Source: Labia minor
Lineage: Eukaryota > Arthropoda > Insecta > Dermaptera > Spongiphoridae
Assembly (NCBI GenBank): GCA_963082975.1
Contig: OY720344.1
Coordinates: forward strand, 67,794,546 to 67,858,545
DNA length: 64,000 bases
Direction: 5' to 3'
The first letter of the stretch is position 1; each line of letters opens with the position of its first letter. The position numbers and the translations under genes were made by a program. Of the stretch, positions 49,300-61,300 are shown in pieces. Below the pieces are notes generated by a model. That model made no database searches. It was given only the letters and a program-made list of their open reading frames with translations, and was not told the origin of the DNA.

Positions 49300-49600
49300 T
49301 TATTTAAAATGGTATTCAATATCACTCCTGGTGAAATAGGAACTAGTCCATGGTATTGAACCTTCCCCCGACATAAAGAAGTTTCGAAAGAAGCCCTGGT
49401 ATTTTATCCTGGATGGAAAATGCAACCAAAGTGCCCTCCGGGTGTATCTGCGAACGATTGAAGGAATGATGGCCCGCGAGTTCGTGACTTGCTTTCGGAA
49501 GTGCAGGGGTGAAAGGGGCATCCAGTGGGAATTGAATCTGAACCCTGTTAGATGTGTAACTTCTTGGAATCTAACAACAGCACAGCGTGAATAATTTACA
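49300..49600 (-). repeat. Probable tRNA-derived SINE
   Basis: GC-richer than its surroundings, with a box-B-like AGATTCAATTCCC on the minus strand near 49530, followed by a body of about 200 bp and an AT/poly-A tail at its 3' end (about 49300). The 105-codon frame across it has no protein similarity. Box A is weak, so SINE identity is tentative. Confidence 0.45.
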
Positions 49601-49989
49601 TCAATATACAACAACATGGTTGCTCAGTTTTTATTTTATAAAAAAGGTATAAAATGGTATGGAAAAACCTATCACTTCATCAGGTGCCAATAAACTACAA
49701 TCATCAATTGAAAATATATTCTAAAGACTATCTTATCTTATTATGCTAGCTAAAATTGTATATATGTATTTATCTATATATATTGGTTCTCAAAAACCGC
49801 TCTAACGATTTTTTTCAAATTCACACTAGATATAGTATTTATAAAGAAAAATTAAGTTTTATTGATGATATCTCTTGAAACATACAGCTTCATTATTAAT
49901 TTCTTAATTGAAAATTATATATGGAAAACGTCAAAATTTTTAATACTGCCTGCTAAGACAGTAAAAAAATGACAATTTTTTATCTAAAT

Positions 49990-50060
49990 ACATATAGTCC
50001 AGCGGTTGGACTGATGTTTTAACGAGTGGATTTCGTCGGTTCGAAACTCGCCGGGTGAAT
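49990..50060 (+). repeat. tRNA-like module in repeat D, copy 2
   Basis: TAGTCCAGCGGTTGGAC resembles box A and GGTTCGAAACTC resembles box B, spaced as in a tRNA. A complete cloverleaf does not form. Equivalent to 12925-12990. Confidence 0.5.
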
Positions 50061-50596
50061 CGTTATTTAAAAATGAAAATAATGATTTTGTTATTTTTTT
50101 TTCTTTTTATCTATTGTTTACTTTTTAATAAATTACTATTCTATATTTATTTATTCATTGTTCTTTTATTAATAAAGTTTTAGATAGTTTTATAAGTTTT
50201 AATATTTTTTCAATAAAATATTATTCAATATATTTATTAATATTATTTTATTTATTATTATTGAGTACCCGAAGTTCCATTCATTTTAATCAGATTGATG
50301 CAATGATGCAACAGTTAATAATTGTAATATTGTAATAAATTTCTATCTTGAAAATTGTTACATATTATTCAGGATATTTTAAAAACTATTTCTTTCTTTA
50401 ATTAATATTCATTTTTTCTATAAGTCAGATATATTTCCAAATATTAAATAATTTTTGAAGTGAAAACTTCTTTAGCGGCGTTGAGCACTTTTGCGGGATG
50501 GGGAAAAAGTATAGAACTCGCGTGATCGTGACCAACACCATGAAACCATCTGCTTTCAAATTTCTTATAACAGAGCGCGAAATTTGAATTGTCATT

Positions 50597-50748
50597 AGAA
50601 CTGTTTTATAAATTATCTCTAACATATAAATATATATTTATTATGTAAAGTTCATTTCATATATACATATATAATCAAAATTATACGAAATGAACTTCAC
50701 ATAATAAATATATATTTTATGTTAGAGATAAGAATTATAAAACAGTTC
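50597..50748. repeat. Near-perfect inverted repeat (foldback/MITE)
   Basis: Arms 50597-50660 and 50684-50748 are complementary with few mismatches (GAACTGTTTTATAA at the tips) around a loop of about 23 bp. It sits inside the extra sequence of repeat D copy 2. Confidence 0.8.
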
Positions 50749-51335
50749 GTATTGCAATATTTTAAACAAAGTTGTGTATTTATATATATATAAATATAAG
50801 TTACAAATTTGTTTAAAATATATGTTTAAAATAATATATAAGTTATATATATATACATGCATATGAAATTCATCTTTCTCGTGAAATAGCGCGAATTTCG
50901 TCTGTTTTAAAATTTCTTACGCAGAAGTTTTCACTTCTGTCGGCCAGTCCCACGACTGCCAATTTTGCTTTTTTAATTCCGAAAAGCTGCAAAGCACGTT
51001 TTTTTGTCTTTAGTTTGTTTTATAACCACTTGGGGCGCTAAACAGTTTTTCAAAAAAACACTATAGAAAAAAAATATATGTACCTATATATTATATATTT
51101 ATGTATTATTGAGGAGCACAAGTTCATTAATTTTAATCAGATTGATGCAAATGTGTAACATTTAATAATTGTAATAAATAATTAAAGAATTGTGTATCAA
51201 TATTTTTTAAAGGGTAGAGCGAGAGCTCGGTGTCCCAGGTATTAATATTACCAGCCAAATCCAATAATAATGAATCATTTTTTTTAACTTAAGTACCGAG
51301 CCGAGGCTCGGGGTCCCGGTACTGTGTTATTATAT

Positions 51336-51562
51336 GAGCCCCTCAGAAGCCAAACCTATTAACTACAATTTTTAAAATTTTGCTAGTAATGTAATGTGCA
51401 ACAGATGAAGTGAATATTGAACTTGATAATCTTAATATTGCAATGCAATATACATTTTTCTGTAATCAATAACCGTGAAATTAATACAAACTGTGAACTT
51501 TGAGTTTCATTTTCTCAGTTTGTTTATTTGTGGAGTTAATCGCTTTGGCTTCTGAGTGGCTC
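51336..51562. mobile_element. MITE with ~20-bp inverted termini
   Basis: GAGCCCCTCAGAAGCCAAAC at the left and the complement of GAGCCACTCAGAAGCCAAAG at the right, 227 bp in total, directly beside repeat D copy 2. Flanks are TA-rich, so the target duplication is ambiguous. Confidence 0.8.
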
Positions 51563-52850
51563 ATATATAATAAAGGTATATACATATATAAATATATACT
51601 ATTATCAATTCTAATTTCTATTTTAATATGAAATAAACATTTGAATTTAAACATAAATAGATATTTTCATCTTCACTGAATATAAGAAATCGATGTTTGT
51701 GGAAGTAATATAAAAATTTTAAAGGTTTCAAATTGTATAGGATTCTTTATTTAAAAAGATATTTTTTATTAAAAATAAAAAAAATAAAATAAAATTTTCT
51801 TGTTATTATTTTTAATTAAAATACTTCAATATATTTTTACATTTTTTTTTGTTTTTTTTTTAAAGATTTTAAATTAAAATATCTATGTATCTGTGTTTTA
51901 AGCTAGAAAATTTTCAATTAAAATTGTATATCCAGAAATAACCATTAACGTTACTGGAATAAATAGATAAGAGATTAAATACCTAATTAATAAAATATAT
52001 AATTATAATTTTATTTCGAAATGCTATTATTATTATATTTATTATTAAAATTCTTATTAATTTATATTACTATATTACTTGTATATATTTATTTAAAAAA
52101 AATCCAAATTAACTTATTGGAATTTAATATATTCCAATGTAGCTTATTGTTATAGTCGTGAGATTTGAGAGTATTCGTTGAAAACTCTTTAATTTCCTCA
52201 CAAATTAAAAAAATATTTAATATAATATTACTTTAGAAAATATAATTAAAAATTAATAAATAAATGTGTAGAACGTTTAAATTGATTTTAGTGTCGAAAC
52301 TCAATAATAAATAAAAGATCTAATCTTTAATTAAATTTATAGATTTTTATATAATAGTTTTATTATTTTCATTAGTTTCTTTAGATGATAAGCAACCTGT
52401 GTGATAAGTTATAAGTGAAATATTTAACTTAAATTTTATTTTTGTAAAAATGTATCTATTAATTTTATCTCACACATGTCTTCTTTGAGATATTTCCATT
52501 GACAAATGATTTTATGTCTCCTTTTAAATTTACATAAGATTTTTATTGTGATTAATTAGAGTAGAAATAAATTATAATTTTAATTTTTTAATTAAATATT
52601 ATATTTTTAAATTAATTTAATTTTTCACTTGGCGTCTTTTCCAACCGTGAATCAACATTTCTTTGAAAAAAAAAATTAAACTGGAATTTATTCATCCAAA
52701 ATATTTTTATTTCTCAGAATCTGTTTAATTATAAGTATAATTTAATCTGTGAATAAACAATTTTAGAAACAAACAATTAATACATAAAAATATATAATTA
52801 CTCTATAATTTATAATATATAAAATGATGATGATTATTATTATTTGGAGC
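51563..52850. other. AT-rich DNA, no gene seen
   Basis: Low-complexity A/T spacer; nothing recognised. Confidence 0.6.
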
Positions 52851-53050
52851 TCGAGGTACATCAGCAACAAAGGTTATTTGTGCCTTGAAGAAATCATCCA
52901 TCATAAATGATTAATCTTATTCCTCTCCAAGCAACCCCTTCAGGGAAAAATTCGTCTTCTTTGCCGGGGCACAGCCAGACAAACGGTAATCTACTGAATC
53001 CTTACCGATTCCAGTGTGTCAGGCCTAAAGGGGTCTCCGGATAGATCACT
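52850..53050 (-). repeat. Unclassified interspersed repeat, SINE-like
   Basis: A sharply bounded GC-richer 200 bp whose minus-strand 3' end runs into an AATAATAATAATCATCATC-type tail, as retroposons do. The body (GCCCCGGCAAAGAAGACGAA) resembles insect SINE bodies, but I find no clear box A or box B. Confidence 0.35.
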
Positions 53051-53382
53051 TAAAAAGGACGAAATTTTTCTACGAGCAAAATGTTTTTTCGAATAAATAA
53101 ATAAATAAAATATCCAAATATATATAAATACAGTAATACCCCGTTTAACGCGGGGGATACGTTCCATCAAAAGAGAGCGTAATGCGAAACAGCGCTAAAC
53201 GAGGCTATTTTAACATGTATATAATAGGGTTAGGGGAAGATGGATAGAAAATTGGTTAGGTGTTAAATTTAATAATTCTGTTTTTTTTAATAAAAATAAA
53301 ACCAAACATTTATTTCTTACAAAAATAAAAACAATATAAACGAAAATATAAATTAAAATCTAAGTCAGACAAATAATTCAGT

Positions 53383-53793
53383 CTATTCTGTGTTTCTAAT
53401 TTTCTGCCTTTTTATCAAGAAGGCATCTAATGTAGTTTGCGTTTTCCTTGTGAGTTCTGTTAGAAGTTGTTGATAAGTGGATAAAACATCTATAACACCT
53501 CGTCTTGCTTTTGAACTCCTGTCAAAATTTGGATCATTTTCAACAAATTGGTCCATAATTTCAGTTATAGTGGTCAAACTGCTTTTTACAAACGCCATCG
53601 AAAGTTCTTTTTGCTCTTCGGAATCATTACTATTAATATTTTTGTTTTCTTCTTGCTCAGTTAATTCCTTGAGCTCATCATTAGAAAGACTAGCTGCTGT
53701 TTCTTGAACTATTTCTTCGACTTCTTCCACATTTACCTCATCTAAACCGGTTTGTTTCGCTAATTCCACTATTTCTTCCAAAATTTTATTCAT
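53383..53793 (-). pseudogene. Tigger/pogo transposase C-terminal tail
   Basis: Minus strand; the open frame extends upstream to about 53865 without an ATG. It has EEIVELAKQTGLD, NDELKELTEQEE, an EIMDQF segment, a SKARRGV block, then ELTRKTQTTLDAFL near the end. That order (acidic linker, helical tail, TTLDxFF end) is the C-terminus of Tigger/jerky-like transposases. No catalytic Asp. An uninterrupted 136-codon frame could be mistaken for a host gene. Confidence 0.85.
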
Positions 53794-53825
53794 ATCGACG
53801 GAGTGTCCAATGTCTTCACTCTTAC

Positions 53826-54035
53826 TTAAATCTGGCCAAATGTTGAAGTTGCCGATGAGAGTATCTTTTTTTTATTCTTAAGAATTGTTCTTATTGTTGA
53901 AGTTGACAAATTCAATGTAGCACTAATTTGAGATTGACGTTCACCAGAATCTAATCTTCTAATCACTTGCATTTTAGTTTCCAGTGAAATGATTTTTCTG
54001 GTTGCTTTCTTTTCTTGTTTTTCGTTATTACCCAT
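53826..54035 (-). pseudogene. Tigger/pogo transposase N-terminus (HTH), 69 codons
   Basis: Minus strand, reading KIISLETKMQVIRRLDSGER, then ISATLNLSTSTIRTILKNKK: the first helix-turn-helix of CENP-B/pogo transposases, which binds the terminal repeats. The frame then ends in a stop after a run of eight A (minus strand), where a one-base slip would join the C-terminal frame (53383-53793). The rest of the DNA-binding region and the DDE domain are deleted. Confidence 0.85.
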
Positions 54036-54356
54036 GTTAAAAACTAAAGATCATAATATTTGTCACTGTATTAATCGTTATACATATGATATAAATTTAT
54101 ACTTACAATAATGTCACCAAATGTTTCAAATAATAAAATTGCGTTCGCACAGCACCGTACCAAACAAAAAACACAACTAAACTGTTTCGAATATTGGAAA
54201 ACCTAGTGCTGCGAACGATTTTGGGGAATCCCCGGGTTCAAATAAAAGAGCGCTAAACCGAAACAGCGCTAACCGAGACAGCGTTAAGCGGGGTCTTACT
54301 GTAAATAGTTTAATAAATAAATAAATAATATCATTAGACATTATCATCAATAGTTT

Positions 54357-54627
54357 TTCACATGATTAAAAATTGTATAAAACTGCTATATATATAATTT
54401 CAGCTTGATTGAATAGCTGAAAGTACCAGAATTAATTTTTTAACACGTTGGCTGGCAATCACGCGGCAGCAAGTGACGTGGTGCCATCAACAAAGAGCCA
54501 AACACGCACTTGTTTAATAAATATTATTTATTAATTTAAATTTATAATTAATTAAATTTAAATTAAATATAATATATGCTATTTCATCCAATTCAAATTT
54601 GCGAGATAGTCGAGTGGAGACACTCCA
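54357..54627 (-). repeat. Repeat family C, longest copy
   Basis: Matches 7999-8215 in reverse: terminus with GACACTCC (54619-54626), GCGAGATAGTCGAGTGGA, AT spacer, GC module (54440-54530, with GTTTGGCTCTTTGTTGATGG on the minus strand) and a tail with the GCAGTTTTATACAATTTTTA block. Confidence 0.75.
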
Positions 54628-54644
54628 GATTTTTTTTAAGTAAC

Positions 54645-54780
54645 TTCCCAATTTTGATCCCGAAGGCTGGATTGATTATGTGTCCCATAGAACCCAGCTA
54701 GAAAAATGTCCTTGCCAGACCCGGAACTTGAACAGGAGACCACAAGAATGTCGATTAAGACAGTTAACCAATATCGTATG
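54645..54780 (-). repeat. tRNA-derived SINE
   Basis: On the minus strand: TTGGTTAACTGTCTTAATCG, a box-B-like GTTCAAGTTCC, then GGGTCTGGCAAGGACATTTT, a phrase typical of insect SINEs just after the tRNA part. It sits 40 bp downstream of the tRNA-Lys gene on the same strand. Confidence 0.55.
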
Positions 54781-54822
54781 AGGTGTTATCAAAATGATGC
54801 ATAGGCCGTGAAAAAAAATATC

Positions 54823-54895
54823 CGCCCGAACAGGGACTTGAACCCTGGACCCTTAGATTAAAAGTCTAATGCTCTACCGACTGAGCTATCCAGGC
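54823..54895 (-). tRNA. tRNA-Lys(UUU)
   Basis: 73 nt, minus strand, decoding Lys AAA/AAG. Anticodon loop CTTTTAA gives UUU. All arms pair: acceptor GCCTGGA with TTCGGGC (7 bp, with U-G and G-U wobbles), D-arm GCTC/GAGC, anticodon arm TTAGA/TCTAA, T-arm CAGGG/CCCTG, discriminator G. Box A (TAGCTCAGTCGG) and box B (GGTTCAAGTCC) are intact. A run of T follows shortly after the 3' end as the RNA polymerase III terminator. Two acceptor-stem wobbles relative to the usual eukaryotic sequence keep pairing, so function is plausible. Confidence 0.93.
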
Positions 54896-55385
54896 TCTTA
54901 ACTTGCTAAGTCATAGCAAGAATAAACTATACAATAAATATCATCAAAAATATAACAATTTATATATATACAAATAAATAGTTAATAAATAAATAATTTA
55001 AATATTATATTTGGTATAACAAATTAATCTTATCCAGATACTTAAATAAATTCTCAAATTTAGCCTTTCCTAATAGATTCCTGATATCTTATTAAAACAA
55101 TAATACATAAATCATCAATATTAATTTTATTTTTAATCAGATTAACTTAATTAGTTTATAATGTTTAATATCTATTGAGAAAATAAAAAAAAAAAAAATT
55201 TCAAATATATAAAAATATACTTTCCCTAATTGTCAAAATTTGTTTAATCTCATAGATGGATTTTCAACAATTAAATTATTTAGTTTTAATATGATTTGTT
55301 TGATTCTGATGGTGGTATTATTAAAGAACGCCTTAAAATAAATAAATAAATCAATTCCACTCTACTTAAATATAAAATTATTCTA
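54896..55385. other. AT-rich DNA, no gene seen
   Basis: A/T spacer upstream of the tRNA gene (minus strand); no other RNA gene seen. Confidence 0.6.
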
Positions 55386-55386
55386 T

Positions 55387-55450
55387 ACTAGCTGCTCAGA
55401 GCGCCTTCGGCGCTCTTCACACCTAGACGGGGGCTCCGCCCCCTGTACCC
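55387..55450 (+). repeat. GC-rich double hairpin, head of an interspersed repeat
   Basis: GAGCGCCTTCGGCGCTC (55399-55415) is a perfect 7-bp hairpin with loop TTC, and GGGGGCTCCGCCCCC (55429-55443) a perfect 6-bp hairpin with loop TCC, in strongly AT-rich surroundings. The preceding ACTAGCTGCTCA and the hairpin pair resemble the 5' end of a common arthropod interspersed repeat; class not assigned. Confidence 0.65.
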
Positions 55451-55609
55451 CCGAGTTGTACATAGTATTTGGTGGTTGAAAGTATTAAAAGGTTTTCATC
55501 CATTTTGTTTCAATCAGTATATTACATAAAACATTCATTTCTTTTTGTGTTCTTATTTAAAAAATATATTTTAATTTAATCACTATATTAATTATATATA
55601 TTATTATTG

Positions 55610-56430
55610 TATATGTTATATCTATCTACCTATGTGGCTCAAAGATACTCGAAAGTTCTTAGCCGCAACAACCACATTTCTCCAAGTGTCCCTATCCTGA
55701 GCCCTTATTCCATCTCTCTTACGTCCCTTCCTACGCGTCATTGGTTTTCCAAGCGGACGTTTTCCAATCGGTCTTCCCACCAATATCTTTTTCCTCTCCC
55801 ATTCTAGCCACGTGCCCTGCCTATCGCAGCTTTTTCCCTTTTATAACCCTAACTATTTCTGAAGATGCAGAGAGGCCATGCAATTTCTTGTTATACAGTC
55901 TCCCCCATTCCCCGGTGACCTCATCTTTCTTTGGCCAATAAATGCAGGGAAGAATCCTATTCTCAAACACTCTGAATCTACTCTCATCTCCCAGGGTCAT
56001 AGACCATGCCTCCCACCCATATAATGCAACAGGCAAAATAATCTTTTTATATATTCCCTTTGATAATAATTTTGAAGAGATAAGCCTCTTTATTGCAGAT
56101 AACAGGCGTTTCCCGATTGCAACCCCGATTTAAATTCTTCTCAAATATTATTATCCTTCGTGATTACATTCAATTTTTCAACATATTCAAATTCTACATT
56201 TTGCATCTTAAGATTTTGTATGTTAATACTCTTCCTCTTTGTTACTAAATATTTTTTCTTATCACTATTAATTTCAAACCTCCATTAAATTTTCCTCGCT
56301 ATCTGTAATTGCAATTGCCGAATCTCCTATTATATTTAAGTCGTCTGAGTAACCTAATATTTTACAATTGATTTCCGCATCTTATTCTTTCTTTACTACC
56401 TTCAAGAGAAATTTGAAGATTGAAAATTTG
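55610..56430 (-). pseudogene. LINE family 1, longest copy with RT core
   Basis: Minus strand from 56430: YSDDLNIIGDSA (the YxDD catalytic box, with Ser for Ala), then MQNVEFEYVEK, GNACYLAIKRL-type segment, LPVALYGWEAWSMTLGDESR, ENRIL, PKKDEVTGEWGRL, LHGL and a C-terminal part, ending in a GATA-type tail at about 55620. Upstream, 56440-56620 continues with an FNISVHYLFVDFSKTY motif, the RT motif that carries the first Asp. Several frameshifts. This copy best defines the family. Confidence 0.88.
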
Positions 56431-57889
56431 AAAAAGTTTATCCGGATCTATTGAGTTATGTGTATGTTTTACTAAAGTCTACAAATAATTAGTGAACAGA
56501 AATATTGAATTCGCGGTTTTGTTCCTAATATCTGTCATAATGAAAATATCTTAATTAATGTTGGTCGATTTGGCCTGAACCCGCAATGATATCTCCTAAT
56601 ATTTCCTCCGCCTATAGTTTATAAGTATTGTATATGTTATAATAGAGTATAATATTTCTTGATCATTACATTTTGGTATTTTATTTTCATTGCTAGATTA
56701 TTATTGAATATTTTTAATTATAATGAAACTTGAGAAAATGCAAAAATAGAGACTTGAGACAATTTATAAAAATTAACGGTATAAAACTATAGATAAATTA
56801 TCAATATATACATTCATTAATAGTATTAATTTAAATTAATTGATTTATTTGTTTTTTTATTATTAAGTTCATTTATTAATTTTTTTAGATCATAGTTATT
56901 TTCCTTAAAAGAAACTTAAATTCTGTTGTGCTAGGGGATTTGAAAATTATTCGTCGCAATATGAAGATTTCGCTTACAGTTTCTGTCATGTCCGACCTCC
57001 ATCCAACAGTTATTTTCTGTTAAGTTTTTTGCTTCTCTTAATGATGTGATCTATATATTTAATTTTTTTTGATTCATTATAATAAAATTTAAACAAATAA
57101 AAATTTTTACTTTGTTAATTTATATAAATTTCAATATTAACTGATTGTGAGTGATACGCTTAGCCAATACTCTGAATAATTTGTGTACAAAAATATTGAA
57201 TGTTCTTAGCGAGATTTGATATAATGTTGTACGATTTGTCCTAAATCTGAATTAGAAGAAAATTATAAATTGCATTAAAATGAGACCTTTTAGAATAAAT
57301 TATTTAATTGAAATGATATTTAAATATAAGAATTTAAAAAAATATTATATTCTTTGTTTGGCAATTGTTATTTAATTATGTGCAACATGTTTCGACTTGC
57401 ACAGAGCATCGTTATTTTTTATTAATATCACATAATAAAAATGAATCTTTTAAACATAATAAATAAAAAAGACATTTTAATAAATTTAAAAAATATACCC
57501 AATTTAAAAATGTCAAAAATTTAAAACAACTTTATATCATCATATTTTAATTTTTATATAATATATATATATTTAGTAATTAATAATAGAGTAATTAAAT
57601 TAAAATAAAAAACAAAGATAATATAATTCAGTCATTTTAATTCAGGTTAAATAATATTTTTTTTTATTATTCAATGATAAAATTTATATATTATTATATA
57701 TATATTATAGAAAAGAAGAAATATTCAATTAAATAAAAAATAATTTAAGATAAAAATATGATCTAATAAATATTTTAATTAAATTGAGAACTTTTAGAAT
57801 AAATTATTTAATTGAATTGATATTTGTATATTAGAATTTAAAATAAAAAGGGAAATATTATAATAATTCTTCGATTGGGAATCTCTATG
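56431..57889 (-). pseudogene. Further degenerate LINE RT pieces and AT spacer
   Basis: 56440-56620 continues the RT of the preceding entry. 57130-57250 resembles the FRPNRST...QI and FIVH-LF segments of LINE RT on the minus strand, heavily decayed. The rest (56640-57130, 57260-57890) is AT-rich spacer without recognised content. Confidence 0.5.
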
Positions 57890-58121
57890 ATAATTCATTG
57901 TTTGAAATGATTCCGCTAGGCCGACAGTGAGCCGCGAGCTGCTCTTGAATGAACAACACGGAGAATTATATAAACTTTAAAAAATTAATTTCTGCGGTTA
58001 TTGATAAGATATTAATAAAATTTATAGCCTATGTTACTCTAGAGGTATATAAGAATATTCTGATGTAATTTCAAAGAAATCGGTTCAGCCAATTCTGAGT
58101 CTATAAAATAGTAATTTTCCG

Positions 58122-58188
<67 letters not shown>

Positions 58189-58305
58189 GTGAAAAATTCT
58201 AAAGTCACTTTTGGATTCTAGAGGTCATGAAACGCGAAGATATGCAAAAATTTTTAAATTCTGAGCAATGTGCAGACAAAAACCTTTTTTTATATATATA
58301 GATTG
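57890..58305 (+). repeat. Interspersed repeat tail with (ACAG)n
   Basis: Contains GAAATCGGTTCAGCCAATTC, then a 16-unit (ACAG)n run at 58122-58188, then a conserved-looking 100 bp ending in TTTTTTTATATATATAG. Such a layout is common at the 3' part of arthropod interspersed repeats and may be the other end of the repeat whose head is at 55387. Confidence 0.55.
58122..58188 (+). repeat. (ACAG)n microsatellite
   Basis: About 16 uninterrupted tetranucleotide units. Confidence 0.95.
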
Positions 58306-61300
58306 TTTTTAAAGTTTAATTTTTAACCATAATATTCTTAAAAACATTATCAAATATATATATATTTGTTCAATATAAAACATTTAGTAATCTATTCTTT
58401 TTAAAAAGAAAATAAAAAGTTCCAATTTCAAGATTAGATTAATTCTGAATTCTAATTGAATACTAATTGGGTCTCATTCTGTCCTTATGCGACGTAACGT
58501 AATCAACTTGAAGATAGCAATATTGAAATATTAATTAAAATATTATATTTAGATTTATATCTATAGGGAATCAAAAGTAGTAAGTAAAATAGTCTTCCAA
58601 AATTATAACCTGAAAATATCTGTCAATCCTTTGATAATCATTGTATAAAGATAAATCTTATCAAAATTAAAGTGATTTCTCTTATCTAACCTTATTTTTC
58701 ATTTAAAGAACTCAATCTATATACTGTCTCTCACTCTTGATTTTTACTGCTTCGTACTTTGATTGGTAACCCTGAGTAAACAACCCATTTAATAGTAAAA
58801 TAAAATAAAAAAATAAAACAAACTTTTATTCATCTCGTTTAGAAATTCGCTTTTGCTTGTGATAGTAGTTATCCTTGTGTGTGCTTGGTTCTTTTCGATT
58901 TAAGTTATCTCAATCTTTGACTCAATGTTATCCTAGAAGCTATAATTAGATTTTATTCTACAAAACATCCATTTTTTCTTCCATCGTTGTAAAAATAATA
59001 TAGTTAGATGTTTTTTTCAGATAGTGACTCCTTTCTTCGTTTCCTCTAGCGTTCTTTATGCATATGATAGAATAAATGTTATTACTGCAGCTCGTTATTA
59101 TATTGTAATTCCAGCCCAAGTTAATGTTATTGTTATTATGGTGCATCTTGTTCATGGCCCATCTAATCAGCCGTTCGGCGAACTAGTCACGCTAGGTCTC
59201 TCATAACCACAAGACAGGAAACTTAGTCGTAAAAATGTTAAAATTCGATTAGCCAATTTGAATTCATTATACTTAAAGAAGATTTCCATTCAATCATAGT
59301 TAGCTTTTATTTCATTGAATTCTTTTTTTGAATAGAAATTGATTATTATACTAAAATAAAACATATAACTATATATTGTATATTTTATTTTATGCAATGA
59401 ATATTTAGGACAAGGTTTCTATTTTTATCATATCGCCTATACTTAATAACTAATGAATAAAATGAGGAAATTTTGAATAATATTTAAAATAATATAGTAT
59501 GATTAAATATTAAAAAAATAATTATTGAAAAACAATTTTAAATGCATACAAGTAAAAAATTTATTATATATATATATTAAAAATGATAATAAAAAGTAGA
59601 TCTGGAATTAAACTTAAAAATACCATTATATTTTACAATTGTTTAAATATTCAATTTTTATATATGTGTACATATTTATCTTCAATATATTATAATCAAT
59701 ATTATATACATGGAATGTCTATGTGTTTTTAAAATGGTAGAACCAGTATAAAAAATTATTCAGATATTATATTAAATAATGATTAATTATAATTAATAAA
59801 AGTAACATAAAACTGAAAATAAAATGCTAAAAAATCACACAATTTAAGAATGTTTGGAATATATTTTTTTAGAGAATAATAGACATATTTATAAGTCCAA
59901 TTTAACAATATTAATCATTTTACTAATAATTTAAATAAATCATTTATTGACAAAAAGCTAACTAAACTATTTATGTTGAATATCCATTGTTTCCCAAATT
60001 GATTGTTGACTTATAAATTTCTGAAACTATATTATTTACTAATTTTACTAATTTTTTACTAATTTTTAATACTAATTTTTTTTTTAGTTTATTAAATTTT
60101 TCTGTTAGTAAGTATTAAAAGTATTTTTTTCTAATTAATAAATACATTTGCTAAATTATAGTTTATTAACTTAGCAAAAATTCATACATTTCAATTACAT
60201 CTTCATATTTTTTATACTTCTAAGAAAATTGATATGTTTTAAACATTTTAATTATACTAAAATTTCCCTTTAGATTTAATTAAATAAATATATAAACGAA
60301 AATATATGTATTATAAGAATTCTCAATAATTTAATAATAATATAAATTATACACTATATAAATTTTTTAAAAAATATTTTTAATAAATATGTTAATTATG
60401 TAAATATTTCAGTGTAATATTTTAGAAAAAAAACTTTATTATAATTAAAAAATATTATTTATCTCACACAAATTATAATTTTAATTATAAAAAATCAAAA
60501 TGAACTTATATTATTATCCTAGCTATTTTTTTTATTTTAAATATATATACATAATTATTATATAACATATAATGAAGAAAAATTTAATAAATTAAATTAT
60601 TATTTTGAGTGATTTTATTGGCTTATCAATCGAAGGAGAAAAATATTTAAATCTGAAAGATAGATATTATCATTTCGTTTCAGATTCCAATGTTTTCAAT
60701 TCCTTTTACCAATGCTTCCCTTTAATTTGATTGTTACTTTGAACATGCGAACCTGAAAAATAAAACTTTTAATTTTCAAATCAAGTCACCTCAACAAAAG
60801 ACAATCTAGAGTGGGCTGCTGACCTGTCCTTAGGGCTTCTCTTTAATTGACGCTTGAAGCTCAACCGTCGTCTCAGAAGAGAAACTCCGCGTGGATGGTA
60901 AGGGTGAAAACCACCCATGGGTTGGCAGCCACCCGCTTTAGACTGACAGCTCGAATTAAACTCACCACCACCCTACCCATTTTGAATTAGTAGCATCCCT
61001 ATCTGTTCGGACCCCAAAACCTCTCCCAAGTCGTTTTTCTTTTGAGCAAAATACACAAACCCACTTTTTCTTTCAATTTCATCTACTCACTGTTTTTTTT
61101 TATCAATCAACCCTCTTACGGAAACGATGTAATGAAAGTACAATGATAGTCTCATGAATCATAAAAGTCATTAACAATCAATTTTTAAATCTAAATGTTC
61201 GGTTTAACGAAATCAAAACGATTTTGGAGGAAATGAAAAAGGTTGACTTATTTGAATAACATAAAAACATATTCTAATCAAAAAGGACTATCCTCATCCA

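Larger units (their letters stand above)
49725..51325 (-). repeat. Compound repeat family D, copy 2
   Basis: Colinear, in reverse, with 12018-13830: GC hairpin module 51216-51323, TTACAATTATTAAATGTT blocks at about 51170 and 50320, a tRNA-like module at 49990-50060, end block 49725-49930. It lacks the 202-bp insert of copy 1 but carries about 700 bp of extra sequence (about 50350-51090) that includes an inverted repeat. Confidence 0.75.
53131..54301 (-). mobile_element. Tigger/pogo DNA transposon, internally deleted
   Basis: Inverted termini CAGTAATACCCCGTTTAACG (left) and CAGTAAGACCCCGCTTAACG (right, minus strand) are flanked by TA at 53129-53130 and 54302-54303, the pogo/Tigger pattern. 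At 1171 bp it lacks the DDE catalytic domain but keeps both ends of the transposase (next entries). It could only move with enzyme supplied in trans. Confidence 0.9.

Noticed and set aside
53383-53793. 136-codon frame as a host CENP-B-like gene
   Set aside because: Enclosed by Tigger termini with TA duplication and lacking the DDE domain.
58122-58188. Regular short repeats as a CRISPR-like array
   Set aside because: A plain tetranucleotide microsatellite without spacers.
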